Shown here: positions 34,548 to 45,983 of the stretch, one piece after another | Layout: every line of letters begins with the position of its first letter | How positions within the stretch are numbered: the stretch's first letter is position 1 | Assembly: GCA_021521415.1 (NCBI GenBank) | Contig: JAIQDT010001732.1 | Location: 372,001-436,000 of the forward strand | Direction: 5' to 3' | Source of the DNA: Bidens hawaiensis | Lineage: Eukaryota; Streptophyta; Magnoliopsida; Asterales; Asteraceae | DNA: 64,000 bases | Made by a program: the position numbers and the translations under genes | The notes under the pieces: generated by a model | Told to the model about the DNA's origin: nothing | Databases searched by the model: none | Seen by the model: the letters and a program-made list of their open reading frames with translations, nothing else

Positions 34548-35807
34548 AATATTCTTCATTTCACATGATTTTTAATAAACCCATTTTAACGCTTTTAATA
34601 ATTTTGGGGTGTAGCACGTCACAAATTTTTATTTCGTTAGTTATGTATTTGTTTATAAACCGATTCACATTTATCATACATGTCAATACTATTCTTGCAT
34701 CTTGTTTACGATTATACATGAGCTTGCTTGCAACGTGTTTACTGTTTTTATGGTAGAAGTTACGCAAACTGATGTGGTGAATGTAATTAATAAATAGTGC
34801 ACAATTAATACACGCAATTCACAAAAAGCTTTAAATTTATAAAACCAAACAATCCTAACTAAGCTTTCCACAAACAGGAAGTGTACCGATCACGTAGCAG
34901 CACAATCTAATGGAAGTCTAGATGTCGAACACAAAGACACGTGAGAACGACTCAGACAGTTAACCCTAATCTAAGTTCTACCTAACAATATTTACTAATT
35001 TTTATATTTATTTTAACTAGTTTAACTTAACTCACAAAATTAACTATAATGGGAAAAACGAATCACCTAGGTAGGTTGACTTAATAGGTATAGGATGGTT
35101 CATGTTCTATCAAGACTTTGAAACCGGCTTCTAAAGATGAACTAAGATAGATGCAATAAAAGCAACTCGGTCCCCACGATCAGTTTTACCAGAAAAACCT
35201 AACGACGTCTAAGCTTTTAATTCGCGGTTGTTTATTTATGTACCCTAATGATTTATTATTTGGTCCGTATCAAAATCACAATCCTCAATAAGGCTCGAGC
35301 TAATTACAAACCTAGGAAGAAAGGGATAATTCACTAATAAGGACAAAATAACTTAATTTACAAACTATTATAGTCGAAAGCTAGAAAACCGCGTGTGGTC
35401 TCGTAACAGGTAACTAAATCAACTAAAGCAGAGAGATAAGCTAACCCCTAAGGTCTTGGTCCAACTCAAAGAGGATGATCCTACTTACCTAAATGGTTCA
35501 AAAAACACAAACCCTAATGGCACGGGCCTACCACAATCAATCAACACCCTCAATATTAACCGAACTAGCAACTAATGACTACACGAAACAAATTTATGCA
35601 ATAATCAACTCCCGGGGCTCAATTAACCTAAAATACATCTAATGGCAGCAAGGTTCATGGAATAATATAACAAATTATGAACTTTACAATAACTAAACAA
35701 TCAAACACAAGATTAGCACCCGAAAACTAATAAATCAACTGTTAAACAGCAAACCTATGTGATTTAAACAAGTTTAGACAAGCATAATGAATGAACTTTA
35801 AATAAAA
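34548..35807. other. Left flank of Gypsy element D, no gene seen
   Basis: From about 34950 the sequence is less AT-rich and reads like LTR or untranslated sequence of an older element, but no ends or motifs could be fixed. It ends with the target duplication TAAAA (35803-35807). The other side of the same insertion site is at 63278. Confidence 0.45.
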
Positions 35808-35888
35808 TGTAACGTCTCGAAAATTTTGGTCCAAAAATGTCAAGTATTCAAAGTCAGGGACCAAACTTGAAATTCTAATTTTCTTGAC

Positions 35889-35939
35889 CCATCGCGATAC
35901 GCGATGGATCAAAAGACAACCCATCGCGTATCGCGATGG
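35889..35939. promoter_or_regulatory. Paired ATCGCG hairpins in the Gypsy D LTR
   Basis: Two 19-nt hairpins (35889-35907 and 35921-35939), each with CCATCGCG arms and a 3-nt loop. They are exact reverse complements of each other. Further copies of the word occur near 36001, 36110, 36136 and 36220. Confidence 0.85.
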
Positions 35940-36250
35940 TTGTGTCACAGAAACCCAAAATGGGCGGTTTCGGGTTACGAGATCACCAAGGACACTACGT
36001 CATCGCGTATCGCGATGACGTGGTCTGATAGGCGATGGCTCGTGCCCCGCCATGTGGCACCATGTGGCACACGTGGCCAAGCTTGTTATGACGCGACGAA
36101 GCTAGTCGTAATACGCGATGAACTACGAACGGTCTATCGCGTATTGCCTTTCAATATTATATTAATTAAATCTGTCAATGACCTATGGCGATACGCAATG
36201 GATCCTCTCCAAGATTCACCGCGTATCGCGATGGGTCAGCTGATTAGCTC

Positions 36251-36258
36251 TATAAATA
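36251..36258 (+). promoter_or_regulatory. TATA box of the first Gypsy D LTR
   Basis: TATAAATA downstream of the palindrome cluster and upstream of a CT-rich leader. The same box is at 37699-37706 and 53748-53755 in the other LTRs, which marks the likely U3/R transition. Confidence 0.75.
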
Positions 36259-36725
36259 GGGCTTCAAGCCCGTCCGTTTCATCACAACTCAATCTCTCTC
36301 TCTCACTAGAAATCTCTCTATACCTCGTTTTACGTGCCACCGACCCGTCAATTATACATCATTTTCCATGCCTAAAAACCCGACTTTGCCTTGAAGTTCG
36401 TGACGTCACGAGGTGAACCGAAGTCTCGCCTTGAAGTGCATACCGACGAGTCACGACTACCGACGATCCTCAATTTACGTGAAAGAGATTGTTGATCAAG
36501 ATTTCCTCTATAAATGTGCAAGCGTGGAAGTGTTGCGAGAGAGTCTAGGAAATTATAAACTAATCAAGGTAAGGGTTATGCTCAAATAAAATATTATTAT
36601 ATTTAAAAGGCTTAGACCCTAGTCGAGGGTATACTCGATACCTCGAGAATAAACAAAGAAAATATAAATAAGAGATATTGTTATAATGAAAATATTATTT
36701 TAGATTCTTGAATAATAAGTAAAGA

Positions 36726-37271
36726 TTGCAAATCCGTGAACGACTTAAGACGGCTCGAGATCGACAAAAGAGTTACGTTGATATCCGTCGTAAGCCATTA
36801 GAATTCAATGTAGGCGATAAAGTCTTATTGAAAGTTTCGCCTTGGAAAGGCGTTGTTCACTTCGGTAAGAAAGGAAAGTTAAGTCCACGCTTCGTTGGAC
36901 TATTCGAAGTACTCGAGCGAATCGAAACTATCGCTTACCGTCTGTGACTACCTTAAGAAATGAAAGGGATACACGATGTATTCCATGTCTCTAGTGTGCG
37001 TAAATGTTTAGCCGACGAATCCTTGTCAATGCCCTTGAGAGATGTCGAAATAAATGAAAATATCAAATTTGTAGAACGACCCTTACAAATTAAAGATTCT
37101 AAAATAAAGAAACTTAAGAGGCGTAATCTAAAATTGGTCAAAGTAAAATGGGACTCTCGAAGAGGCCTAGAGTATACATGGGATTTAGAATCCGTAATAA
37201 AAAATGAAGTACCCCCCACTTATTCTAGAAAACGAATCTCATGGACGTGATTCATTCCAAGGTGGGGAGGA
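36726..37271 (+). pseudogene. Gypsy D pol 3' remnant (integrase C-terminus, chromodomain-like)
   Basis: Homologous to 52825-53357. 36726-36947 encodes the integrase tail (QIRERLKTARDRQKSYVDIR, LEFNVGDKVLLKVSPWKGV). After a TGA, 36960-37250 encodes KGIHDVFHVSSVRKCL and a chromodomain-like VKVKWDSRRGLEYTWDLES. It ends at a purine tract next to the middle LTR. It is the only internal part left of the first unit of the compound element. Confidence 0.85.
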
Positions 37272-39197
37272 CATAACGTCTCGAAGATTTTGGTCCAAAA
37301 ACAGTCAAGTATTCAAAGTCAGGTACCAAACTTGAAATTCTAATTTTCTTGAACAATCGTGATACGTGATGGATCAAAAGGCACGCGTATCGCGATGGGT
37401 ATGTCACAAAAACCCAAAATGGGCGGTGTCGCGTTACACGATCACCAAGGACACTACGTGATCGCGTATCGCGATGATGTGGTCTGACAGGCGATGATAC
37501 ACGCCACGCCACGTGGTACCACGTGGCGTACGTGGCCAAGCTAGTTATGACGCGTCGAAGATAGTCGCGATAAGCGATGACCTACGAATGGTCCATCGCG
37601 TATCGCCTTACAATAATAAATTAATTAAATATGTCGAGTATCACGATGAATCGTCTCCAAGATCCCTCGTGTAACGCGATGGGTCAGCTGATCAGCTCTA
37701 TAAATAGGGCTTCAAGCCCATCCATTTCATCGCAACTCAATCTCTCTCACTAGAAACCTCTCTCTACCCCGTTTTGCGTGCCACCGACCCGTCAATCATA
37801 CCTAGTTTTTCGTGCCTAAGAACCCGACTTTTCCTCAAAGTTCATGCCATCAGAAGGTGAACCGAAGTCCCGCCACGAAGTGCGTGCCGACAAGTCTCGA
37901 CTATCGACGAACGTCAATTTGCGTGCAAGAAAGTGTTGATCAAGATTTCCTTGATAAATATGCAAGCGTGGAACTGCTGCCCGAATAAACCAATTAAGGT
38001 AGGGGTTATGCCCAAATAAAATATTATTATATTAAAAAGGCTTAGACCCTAGTCGAGGGTATACTCGATGCCTCGAGAATAAACAAAAAAAATATAAGCA
38101 AAGAAAATATAAATAAGAGATATTGTTATAAAATAATACTTTGTTATTAATGAAAATATTATTTAAGATTCTTAAATAATAAGTAAAGAAATAAAAAGAT
38201 ACATTTCTTAGAGAAAAAGAAACATAGTGTTTAGAAATATAAATAATCGAACTAGAGGTTTGAATGTATTTAATAAAGAAAAGATATTTTGAACTAACGG
38301 TTCGAAAAGAAAATATAATCGAGTTAAAGATTATACAAGATGGACTAAAGGTCTAAAGCTAGATTATTGATCTAGTAATTAGAAAAGGTTATACTTGTAC
38401 TATAGGTCCGAGATAGCAAGAAAAGACAACCGATCAGTGAAGTGAAGCTGATCATTCTAAAAGGTGAATACGCCCCAAACTTTTATAACTAAGTTTAATT
38501 GAGTCAATTTGAATTGATTACGTGAGATTATGTATCTCTAAAACGTTATGAAAAAAAGTAATCGTTGGCCCTCAGGCTGTCGTGTACGTTTGTCTGGATC
38601 CTTTCATATGTGGTTAGACAGTGGGCACACCGCGCCACAACTGGTTATATGCCTCCGCCATGACGGGGCGGACCTAAGTTATGCCCGAGAGAGGGTAATC
38701 ATGTGTATACTGATTGTAGCAAAGTAATCTCGAACGATGCGGTGTTTGTTGAGTGGTTTTGAGTTGAGCTTAAATTGTAATAGTGTTTTAAGTTTTTACT
38801 TGATTATTCCTAAGCCACGATGGGCCGAGACCTAAGTTATGTCTTGAAGGGTAATTAAGTAAATAAAATATTATGCGTCAGCTTATTCACCAGCATGTAT
38901 TGCTGACGTATTCTCAAACTGTTTTACAGGTAACGAAGACTAGACGCTTGGGATCAAAGTGTCCATTAGGCGATCTGATGGGTCTGATAAATCTTTTGAT
39001 AAACATATGTAAATAGGGGTTTTAACAATGAATCTTTTGTAAACATTAAATGGGCATTTTATTCCCATATTTTGATATGTAAGTATTATTAATTTAATCC
39101 ACACTAAAATTTACGCATTAACTCGTAACTATGATTTATTTACAAAAATGGTACCAACTGCGCGCCACACACCTGCGCCTAAGACGGGGGTGTGACA
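37272..39197 (+). repeat. Middle LTR of Gypsy D, shared by two units
   Basis: 1,926 bp. The first dinucleotide is CA where the other LTRs have TG. The end TGTGACA is intact. It has a PPT-like GGTGGGGAGG before it and a PBS after it, so it is the 3' LTR of the truncated left unit and also the 5' LTR of the right unit. Confidence 0.9.
37699..37706 (+). promoter_or_regulatory. TATA box of the middle Gypsy D LTR
   Basis: TATAAATA in the same context as 36251-36258. Confidence 0.75.
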
Positions 39198-39198
39198 T

Positions 39199-39216
39199 GT
39201 TGGTATCAGAGTCATC
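39199..39216 (+). promoter_or_regulatory. Primer binding site of Gypsy D
   Basis: TTGGTATCAGAGTC immediately after the middle LTR, one base off the usual initiator-Met tRNA complement TGGTATCAGAGC. Confidence 0.85.
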
Positions 39217-39360
39217 GATCTTAGCGAATTAGGTATTAATTAATAATACCTAAGCTTCGATCCAAGTGAATAATTATTTTTATTACTTGTTTTATTTAAT
39301 TAGGGATAAGATAGGTTAGTAACCCTTTCTATCCTTCCTCAATCTAAACCACCCACAGAT

Positions 39361-41640
39361 GTCATTCAAGAAAGTAATAGACGGCTTTATGCGCGACGCA
39401 AGGAGAGCTGGTTGCCCCGAACCGATAATCCTGGAAGACAATATGAGTTAAGATTACTATGAAGACTTCTTTAGCCAAGATCATCCGATTGTCCGACCCA
39501 CACCGGTATTCTTTTCCGGAACTAAATAACTACCAATAAACATACCAAGCAATCCTCTGACACAACATATACCAAGCATGCAAAAGTATCATCCTTAAAA
39601 TATCCCAAGTTAGTATCCGTCGAACATTACGGATTATCACCTTCTGACATCCCGACGTATCATCCGTCCAATGAGATGCTAGCAAACAAGCAAATCAAGG
39701 TTGAACCCGAGTCCGATTCATCAAGTTGGATACAATGTCATTTTGATCAAGGACGATGGCATTTCGGAGCACTCGTCTATAACTCCAACTCATATGACGG
39801 TCCTTCCTGAAGGCCAAATATAAGAGTTATTATGTCGTATGAAAAATACCACCTCGTCCCTGAAGTAACTAATAAAGCGATGGACATGGAAGAAGAGGAA
39901 GACCCAGAGGAAGAGGACCCAAAAGAAGATGAGGAGATTTCCGAGGAAGAAAGCACTATAAGGGAAGAACCTTCATTCGATTCAAAATGTGATTGTCCAC
40001 CCAATGAGGGTTGTCAACATACCTTCTTTCATAGGAACCCATGCTATGATCCCGAAGACCCATATGTGCAGTATATCCAAGGGAGAAAAATCAGATTTCC
40101 ACCCGACTTTCCTCCTATTCAAGGTATGATCCCGACAATCTCTGAGCAACCTAATGAAATCCGGCAACAATAAGTAGCAGCTGAAGCCTTCTTTAATCAT
40201 CCATTTGAGGAAAAATCATCTCCACATTCAAAAAATCATTACGACATCGTGATGATGGGTTATCGTGACCCACCGCCGCAATATGGATATCCAAACATTA
40301 TGCCGAAATCCCAGGAAGAACACCTTGACCGAGCTCTACATGAGACTGATGAATTAAGGAAGAAAGTTGCTATGGAGAAAAGTCAGAAGAAGAAGATATG
40401 AGACAAGTTACTCCACAAATGCATCAAGATGAAGAAAATGATCAAAGGCTACATGAAAATGCGTATTTTAAGAAAAGAATAAATTTATTTCATAATGTCA
40501 AACCAAGAAAACTCCCAGAATTCGGAAGTTTCTCAAAGAAAAGGCAATCGTGCACAAACTGGACCTGCTCAACAAATTCCCGAGCAATATATGAAACAAA
40601 TCCAAGAAATGATAACAAAAGCCGTAAGGGCATAATCTAATCGAAGAAGTGAATCTAGGCAAACTCACCACACTGATCACACTCAAAAATCAATAAAATC
40701 TAAATCACGCTCTAACCCATCTCATCCCGAAGAAAGCGTTCATGAATCAAACGTAGATGGTGAATTCAATCGTAAGTTTAAGAAACTGAAAATCAAGGGT
40801 TGTTCATTCAAAGACTTCAAGAACTTCAGCCCCAAGGAATTCTTTGGCGACAAGGGCGCCATTGCGACACTTAGGTGGCTAGAGGAGATGAAATCAATAG
40901 TAATAATTAGCAAATGTGCCGAGCAAGAAAAGATCCAATACACAACGCAAATGTTTAAAGGAGAAGCTTTGGAGTGGTGGAACACTCTAATTATGAGCAA
41001 GGGGAGAGAACTGTTATACCAACTTAAGTGGGAGGAATTTAAGGAAATGGTGCTGGCAAAGTTTTGCCCAATGCACGAAAGTGATCTAATACAATCAAAT
41101 TTCCTTATACACAAGGTTTTTGGAACCAATTCGAGAGAATACAATACCAAATTCCAAGAGTATTGTAGACTAATGCCCCACCTGGTAACGCCAGAATCCA
41201 GCAAGGTAACCCGATACATATGGGGACTTCCGCGAGAAATTCGCGACATGGTAAGGTCTCACTTACCGCAAACCGCTGATTCCGTCATGGAATTAGTTGG
41301 ATACTTGATGAACGGTTTAATCCGTAATAAGGAGGAAGATAAGGTGGTTCCCACAAGTGACCACAAGAAGGTAGGAAGCACCATATACAAGGGCAAAGGT
41401 GTTGAACAAAGAAATGGCGGAACCAACTCCAACTACACTCAGTGCAAGAATTGCAAGAAATATCACAAGGGTCGTTGCCACCTCGTTACGTCCGCAACAA
41501 CTGTTTGCGATTCATGTCATAAACCCGGAAACGTGACTGCCGACTGTTGGAAGAAGTCGATGACCTTCTATACCTGCAAAGAAATGGGACATCTCAGTTT
41601 CGAGTGCCCCAAGAACAAACCCGCTGCTGGAGGCACGTGA
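39361..41640 (+). pseudogene. Gypsy D gag, degenerate
   Basis: The first ATG after the PBS is at 39361 but is followed by early stops. 39832-40173 is an acidic, Glu/Asp-rich stretch. The capsid-like (Retrotrans_gag) region spans about 40740-41350 with ALEWWNTL, ILWGLP-like YIWGLPREI and a KEFFGDKGA start. Two zinc-knuckle-like motifs follow: CDSCHKPGNVTADC and CKEMGHLSFEC, the latter lacking its first Cys pair. Stops and shifts before 40690 make it nonfunctional. Confidence 0.8.
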
Positions 41641-42469
41641 GGAAGTGGTCATAAGAACGAGCCGAAGTAGGGGAACACAAGAGTCTTCGTTCTTAACACC
41701 AAGAAAGCGGCTGACATGCCAGATACCATTACTGGTTCACTCCTAGTTAAAGACATTTATGCTAGAGTTTTATTCAATTCAGGTGTTTATATAAGTTTTA
41801 TAGATTATAACTTTTATTGTCTATTAAACAAACCTCTAAAAAAAATTAAATAAAACTTTAAACGTCGAGACCGCTAGTGGTGAAGTAGTTAAAATTTCCG
41901 AAGCCTTAGAAAACGGAAAAATCTTATTAGCTGGTTACGTTTTTACCTATCCAACTGTTACCCATGACTCTTGAAGGTTTTGATATAGTACTTGGTATGG
42001 ACTGGTTATTCGATAATCATGCCCGTGTCATTTGCAATAAAAAAACCATAGAACTTCGAGCACCAGACAAACGAACCTTTCGAATCGAAGGGAACAAGGA
42101 CGATGGACAAGTTAGCCTAATCTCCATGATTAGAGCTAACACATGTTTGAACGAAGGATGCTTAGCATTCATGGCCTACATCACCAAAGAATCAAAACCA
42201 AAGGTGATAAAGGGCATGCATACTGTCTCTGAATTTTCCAACGTCTTTCTCGACGAGCTGCCAGATATTCCACCCGATCAAGAAGTAGAATTCAGAGTTG
42301 ACCTCATGCCTGGAATCTCTCCAATAGCCAAGGCCATGTATTGTTTAGCACCTACCGAGATGAAGGAGTTAAAGAAGCAACTAGACGAGCTACTCAAGAA
42401 AGGATTCATCCGTCCAAGTTCATCACCATGGGGAGCGTCGATTCTCTTCTTCAAAAAGAAGGATGGATC
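41641..42469 (+). pseudogene. Gypsy D protease and N-terminal reverse transcriptase
   Basis: VLFNSGVYISFID near 41768 is the protease active site with the catalytic Asp of DSG changed to Asn. Stops follow. The frame from 41964 has GFDIVLGMDWL, FLDELPDIPP, and the RT start (KKGFIRPSSSPWGASILFF, KKDGS). The coding sequence is cut by Copia B at 42470 and resumes at 50775 with [20 protein letters not shown]. Confidence 0.8.
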
Positions 42470-43013
42470 TGAGAACAACTAAGAGCTTCAATCGATTGAT
42501 CCGTTCATATTGATCAATCACATAATCTAGTTATATGATATATTTATATGTATAATAGGTTTGATAATGCTAATAAAGTGTTGAGTGAAAAATTGGACAG
42601 AGTAACGACAAGGGAGAAATACTGTTAAAAACACTTAAATTAATCTGTAGGCTAAACAACCTATATATAGAAGACGAATGCCATTCTTACGCATTCTATA
42701 ACGAATGGCCTTCATTCATCTTCATTACATAAGTAACAAAATGGTATAGCGAATGACTCATTCGCTATACCTCATTCGTCAATATTCCATGACGAATGGA
42801 TACAATACATAATGATTAATGTCCATTCGTTAAACATCCTTAACGAATGGACAATGATAAATACGATTGGTCTCATTCGTCAAATATCCTTAATGAATGA
42901 ACCATAACATTAACAAGTGGGACTTATATAATACTAAAATGCCCTTACATTAAAATAATATTTAATTACAAATGATTACAAAGACTCGAGACGGCCAAAA
43001 TCGTGCACTAACA
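42470..43013 (-). repeat. 3' LTR of Copia B
   Basis: 544 bp, TG...CA on the plus reading. Holds stacked hairpins: 42743-42771 (14-bp arm GGTATAGCGAATGA, 1-nt centre), 42773-42798 (9-bp arm) and 42823-42850 (11-bp arm CCATTCGTTAA). Confidence 0.95.
42743..42850. promoter_or_regulatory. Three stacked ATTCGT hairpins in the Copia B LTR
   Basis: Three adjacent inverted repeats all contain ATTCG(C/T) in the arms. They sit a short distance from the TATATATAG motif near 42660, on the minus-strand promoter side of the LTR. Confidence 0.85.
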
Positions 43014-44285
43014 AACACCCACTGTCTCATGCTCTTTGTCTTTACTTTATTTAAATATCTTAGTCTTCCAATCACGACAACTATGAATTCCAAACACGTG
43101 ACATACACGAACAACGCGTTGAAATTGCATAGCTCGATCATAATTTTCATGTCTTGCAAACAAAATCTTGTTCTCGAACAGAACGTCGTTGTCGGTCTCT
43201 GATAGATTAACGAGCCGCATTGGGTCTATGACTTTAATAAAGTTAGTCTTCAGCCCTTTGCCCAACACGATGACCACCTCACCTGCTTTGTTGTCGTAGT
43301 ACCATCGATTAAACGATATATGAAGATCTTACGGAAAGGTCTTCACCGGTACTCTTTTCATAGTCCTAGGCGGCTTTAATTTAAGAACGAGCTTTCTCCA
43401 ACAAGTACGAGGATCAATCTCATCAATATATTTTCCAGGTTTGCACTTATGGTTTAAAAAATTTAAACCCGTGGTTGACCTCAAAGAGTAGTTGCTGATG
43501 AAACCATCCTGCTAATTGCTTTCCACCACGGTTGATGAAAGGTCGATTGGTGAGCGTCCCCATTTCCCACCTCGGAAGTGAGAGCATCAGTAATATATTG
43601 AAAATACTAGACGCTGTTCTCCCACCTAATGATACAAAGACTCGAGATGACCAAAACCATGCACTAACAAACACCCCCTCGTCTCATGCTCTTTGTCTTT
43701 ACTTTACTTAAATCTCTTAGTCTTCCAATCACGACAACTATAAATTCCAAACACGTGACATACACGAACAACGCGTTGAAATTGCATAGCTCGATCATAA
43801 TCTTCATGTCTTGCAAACAAAATCTTGTTCTCGAACAGAACGTCGTTGTCGGTCTCTGATAGATTAAAGAGCCGCATTGGGTCTATGACTCTAATAAAGT
43901 TAGTCTACAGCCCTTTGCCCAACACAATGACCGCCTCACCTGCTTTGTTTCCATAGTACCATCGATTAAACGATGGATGAAGATCTTACGGAAAGGTCTT
44001 CACCGGTACTCTTTTCATAGTCCTAGGCGGCTTTACTTTAAGAACGAGCTTTCTCCAACCAGTACGAGGATCAATCTCATCAATATATTTCATTGTTGGT
44101 ACCCGTGGTTTAAAAAATTTAAACCCGTGGTTGACCTCAAAGGGTAGATGCTGATGAAACCATCCTGCTAATTGCTTTCCACCACGGTTGATGAAAGTTC
44201 GATTGGTGAGCATCCCCACGTCCCACCTCGGCAGTGAGAGCATCAGTAATATATTGAAAATACTGGACGTCGTTCTCCCACTTAA
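42976..44285 (-). repeat. 655-bp tandem duplication at the 3' end of Copia B
   Basis: Units 42976-43630 and 43631-44285 are nearly identical and include the end of the extra ORF, the PPT-like GGGTGTT and the first roughly 35 nt of the LTR. A piece of LTR therefore lies inside the element at 43631-43667. Confidence 0.88.
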
Positions 44286-44640
44286 TGATACAAACCCTTA
44301 ACTTCGAATCGTATAACCAAGAAACAATGTCCCTTTGACTGTTTGCATGGCTTTGAATGTAGTCTTATGATTTGCTTTGGCACATGCACTGGCATCCAGC
44401 TGGTGTTCTTGATCAACTTATCGATAGGCTTCAATGATCTTCGAAGTCAGGGACTTGTTATTTCAAAACCAACCCTCAGCATCAGGATCCAACGAGCATG
44501 ATCCCTTTACCGATACTTTCTCTTTCCTCTTCGTTATCTTCTCAAGATGATCCTCGACAGCTTTAGCATGTTCTTATGTGAACGATGGAACACCCTGATC
44601 AACATTTGATCGTGTATACCAATCTGGGTACTCATCTTCC
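43030..44640 (-). pseudogene. Extra-ORF C-terminal module of Copia B, fused to integrase, duplicated
   Basis: Reading on the minus strand, integrase sequence ends near 44640 and extra-ORF sequence begins without any RT. Segments in order: LSLPRWDVGMLTNRTFINRG, LAGWFHQHLPFE, HGFKFFKPR, KRVPVKTFP, RWYYD-like, then (43047-43277) DPMRLVNLSETDNDVLFENK and RVVRVC plus GIHSCRDW. It aligns with the end of the Copia A extra ORF and with 61061-61420. Stops separate the pieces, and the tandem duplication gives two copies of the module. Function unknown. Confidence 0.7.
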
Positions 44641-45360
44641 GTCACAACATCCAATCAGGACCCTTACCAGCAGGAGGACTTGTGTATTTTTAACAATCAA
44701 CATGGTACCACTCTTCAACACAACCTGAAGTGAAATTGAAGACCCGTTTCTTAGGCGATGCATAACCCAAGAAATAACCTTCAATAGCCTTTTCTTCGAA
44801 TTTTCCCGCATCTCTTTTCAACATAGTGAAAGGACACCCGAATGGTTCAAAAAACTATAAATTAGGTTTTTGATTGTTCAGAAGCTCATAACTTGTCTTT
44901 TGCAGCTTCTTCACAGTCAGAACACGATTAAGTGTGTAGCAAGCAGTGTTCACCGCCTCATTCCAGAATTGGAAAGGAAGCTTTGAATATGCCAACATAG
45001 TTCTTGCAGCTTCAATCAGTGTTCGGTTCCTCCGTTCAGCAACACCATTCTGTTGAGGTACATATGGAGCACTATGTTCTCGATAAATTCCTTTTTAGAT
45101 ACATAAGAAATCCAGTATAATATTTTTGAACTCCATACCATTATCACTCCGAATACGAATCACGTTGTGTTTGTACAGTGATTCGATCTTTGTGATTAGA
45201 TTTTTCACAAGAACAAGTGTATGATATTTAGAACTCATAAATAACACCAACGAATATTTTGAGTAGTCATCAGTGACAACTAAACAATACCAATCTCCAG
45301 CAAACTCGCACGATTCACTTGACCAAACAAATCCATATGAAGTCATTCCAAAGGAGTATC
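44641..45360 (-). pseudogene. Copia B integrase
   Basis: 45095-45346 carries VVTDDYSKYSLVLF and RSDNGMEFKN. Decayed downstream sequence still encodes QQNGVAER-, FWNEAVNTACYTLNRV- and EEWYHVDC-like segments matching Copia C. Several stops are present. Confidence 0.75.
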
Positions 45361-45371
45361 AATGGAATTAA

Positions 45372-45602
45372 TTACTTAGACTGGTGTGACTTCTTTTTCT
45401 GTCTTCCCTTTTTACATGCAACACAATGATCGGTCAGTTTGAAGTGTTTCAGGGAAACCCCATCCACCAAATTATTTGCCATCAAATAATTCATCTTTCT
45501 GACATGAATGTGACCCATACGCATATGCCACATAATCGATTCTTTCTCAGTTACTTTCGAGACAAAACATGTTTCAACAGAAGTGAATACCTTAGTACTC
45601 AT
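45372..45602 (-). pseudogene. Copia B pre-integrase region
   Basis: ESIMWHMRMGHIHVRKMN and CVACKKGRQKKKSH are the HHCC-type zinc-binding region that precedes integrase, almost the same as in Copia C. Confidence 0.8.
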
Positions 45603-45960
45603 ATTCAGTATTATTTGATCTTGGAGACCTCATAACCACCATGTCCTCTGGAATCACAAAACCCGGTTTGAGTATGATGCACTCCTTGTCATTAAATACA
45701 GTGGTATACTTTTTATCACATATCTGAGAAACACTCAATAGATTATGATCCACTTTATCACAACAATTAAAATTTTCAACTGTAATAATACCATTCAATA
45801 TTTCTCCTTCTTTTGTAATCATTCCCCCCGAATTACCCGCAAAAGCTACATAACCCCCTGAATATTCTTGACATTGGTTAGAAGGTTGATGTTGCCGGTA
45901 ATATGATGAGAGCATCCACTGTCCATAATCCATTTTTCACCAGATATAGTCTTGGATATA
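45592..45960 (-). pseudogene. Copia B protease
   Basis: A KWIMDSGCSHHITGN stretch near 45890-45945 is the aspartic protease site. The continuation GYVAFAGNSGG and HNLLSVSQICDKKY lies in a second frame, so a shift separates the active site from the rest. Confidence 0.7.
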
Positions 45961-45983
45961 CTCTGCGCATATAGGTAAAATGA

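Larger units (their letters stand above)
35808..36725 (+). repeat. First LTR of Gypsy D, truncated
   Basis: Matches the start of 37272-39197 for roughly half its length, then switches at AATAAGTAAAG to pol sequence. The junction shows a short AAAG overlap. It holds eight or so ATCGCG-type palindromic words and a TATAAATA box. Confidence 0.9.

Noticed and set aside
35904..36416. 170-codon open frame on the plus strand
   Set aside because: It lies inside the first Gypsy D LTR over the ATCGCG palindromes and is not conserved as coding in the other two LTRs.
39832..40173. Acidic 113-codon frame considered as a host gene
   Set aside because: It lies between the Gypsy D PBS and its capsid region, so it is best read as part of the degraded gag.
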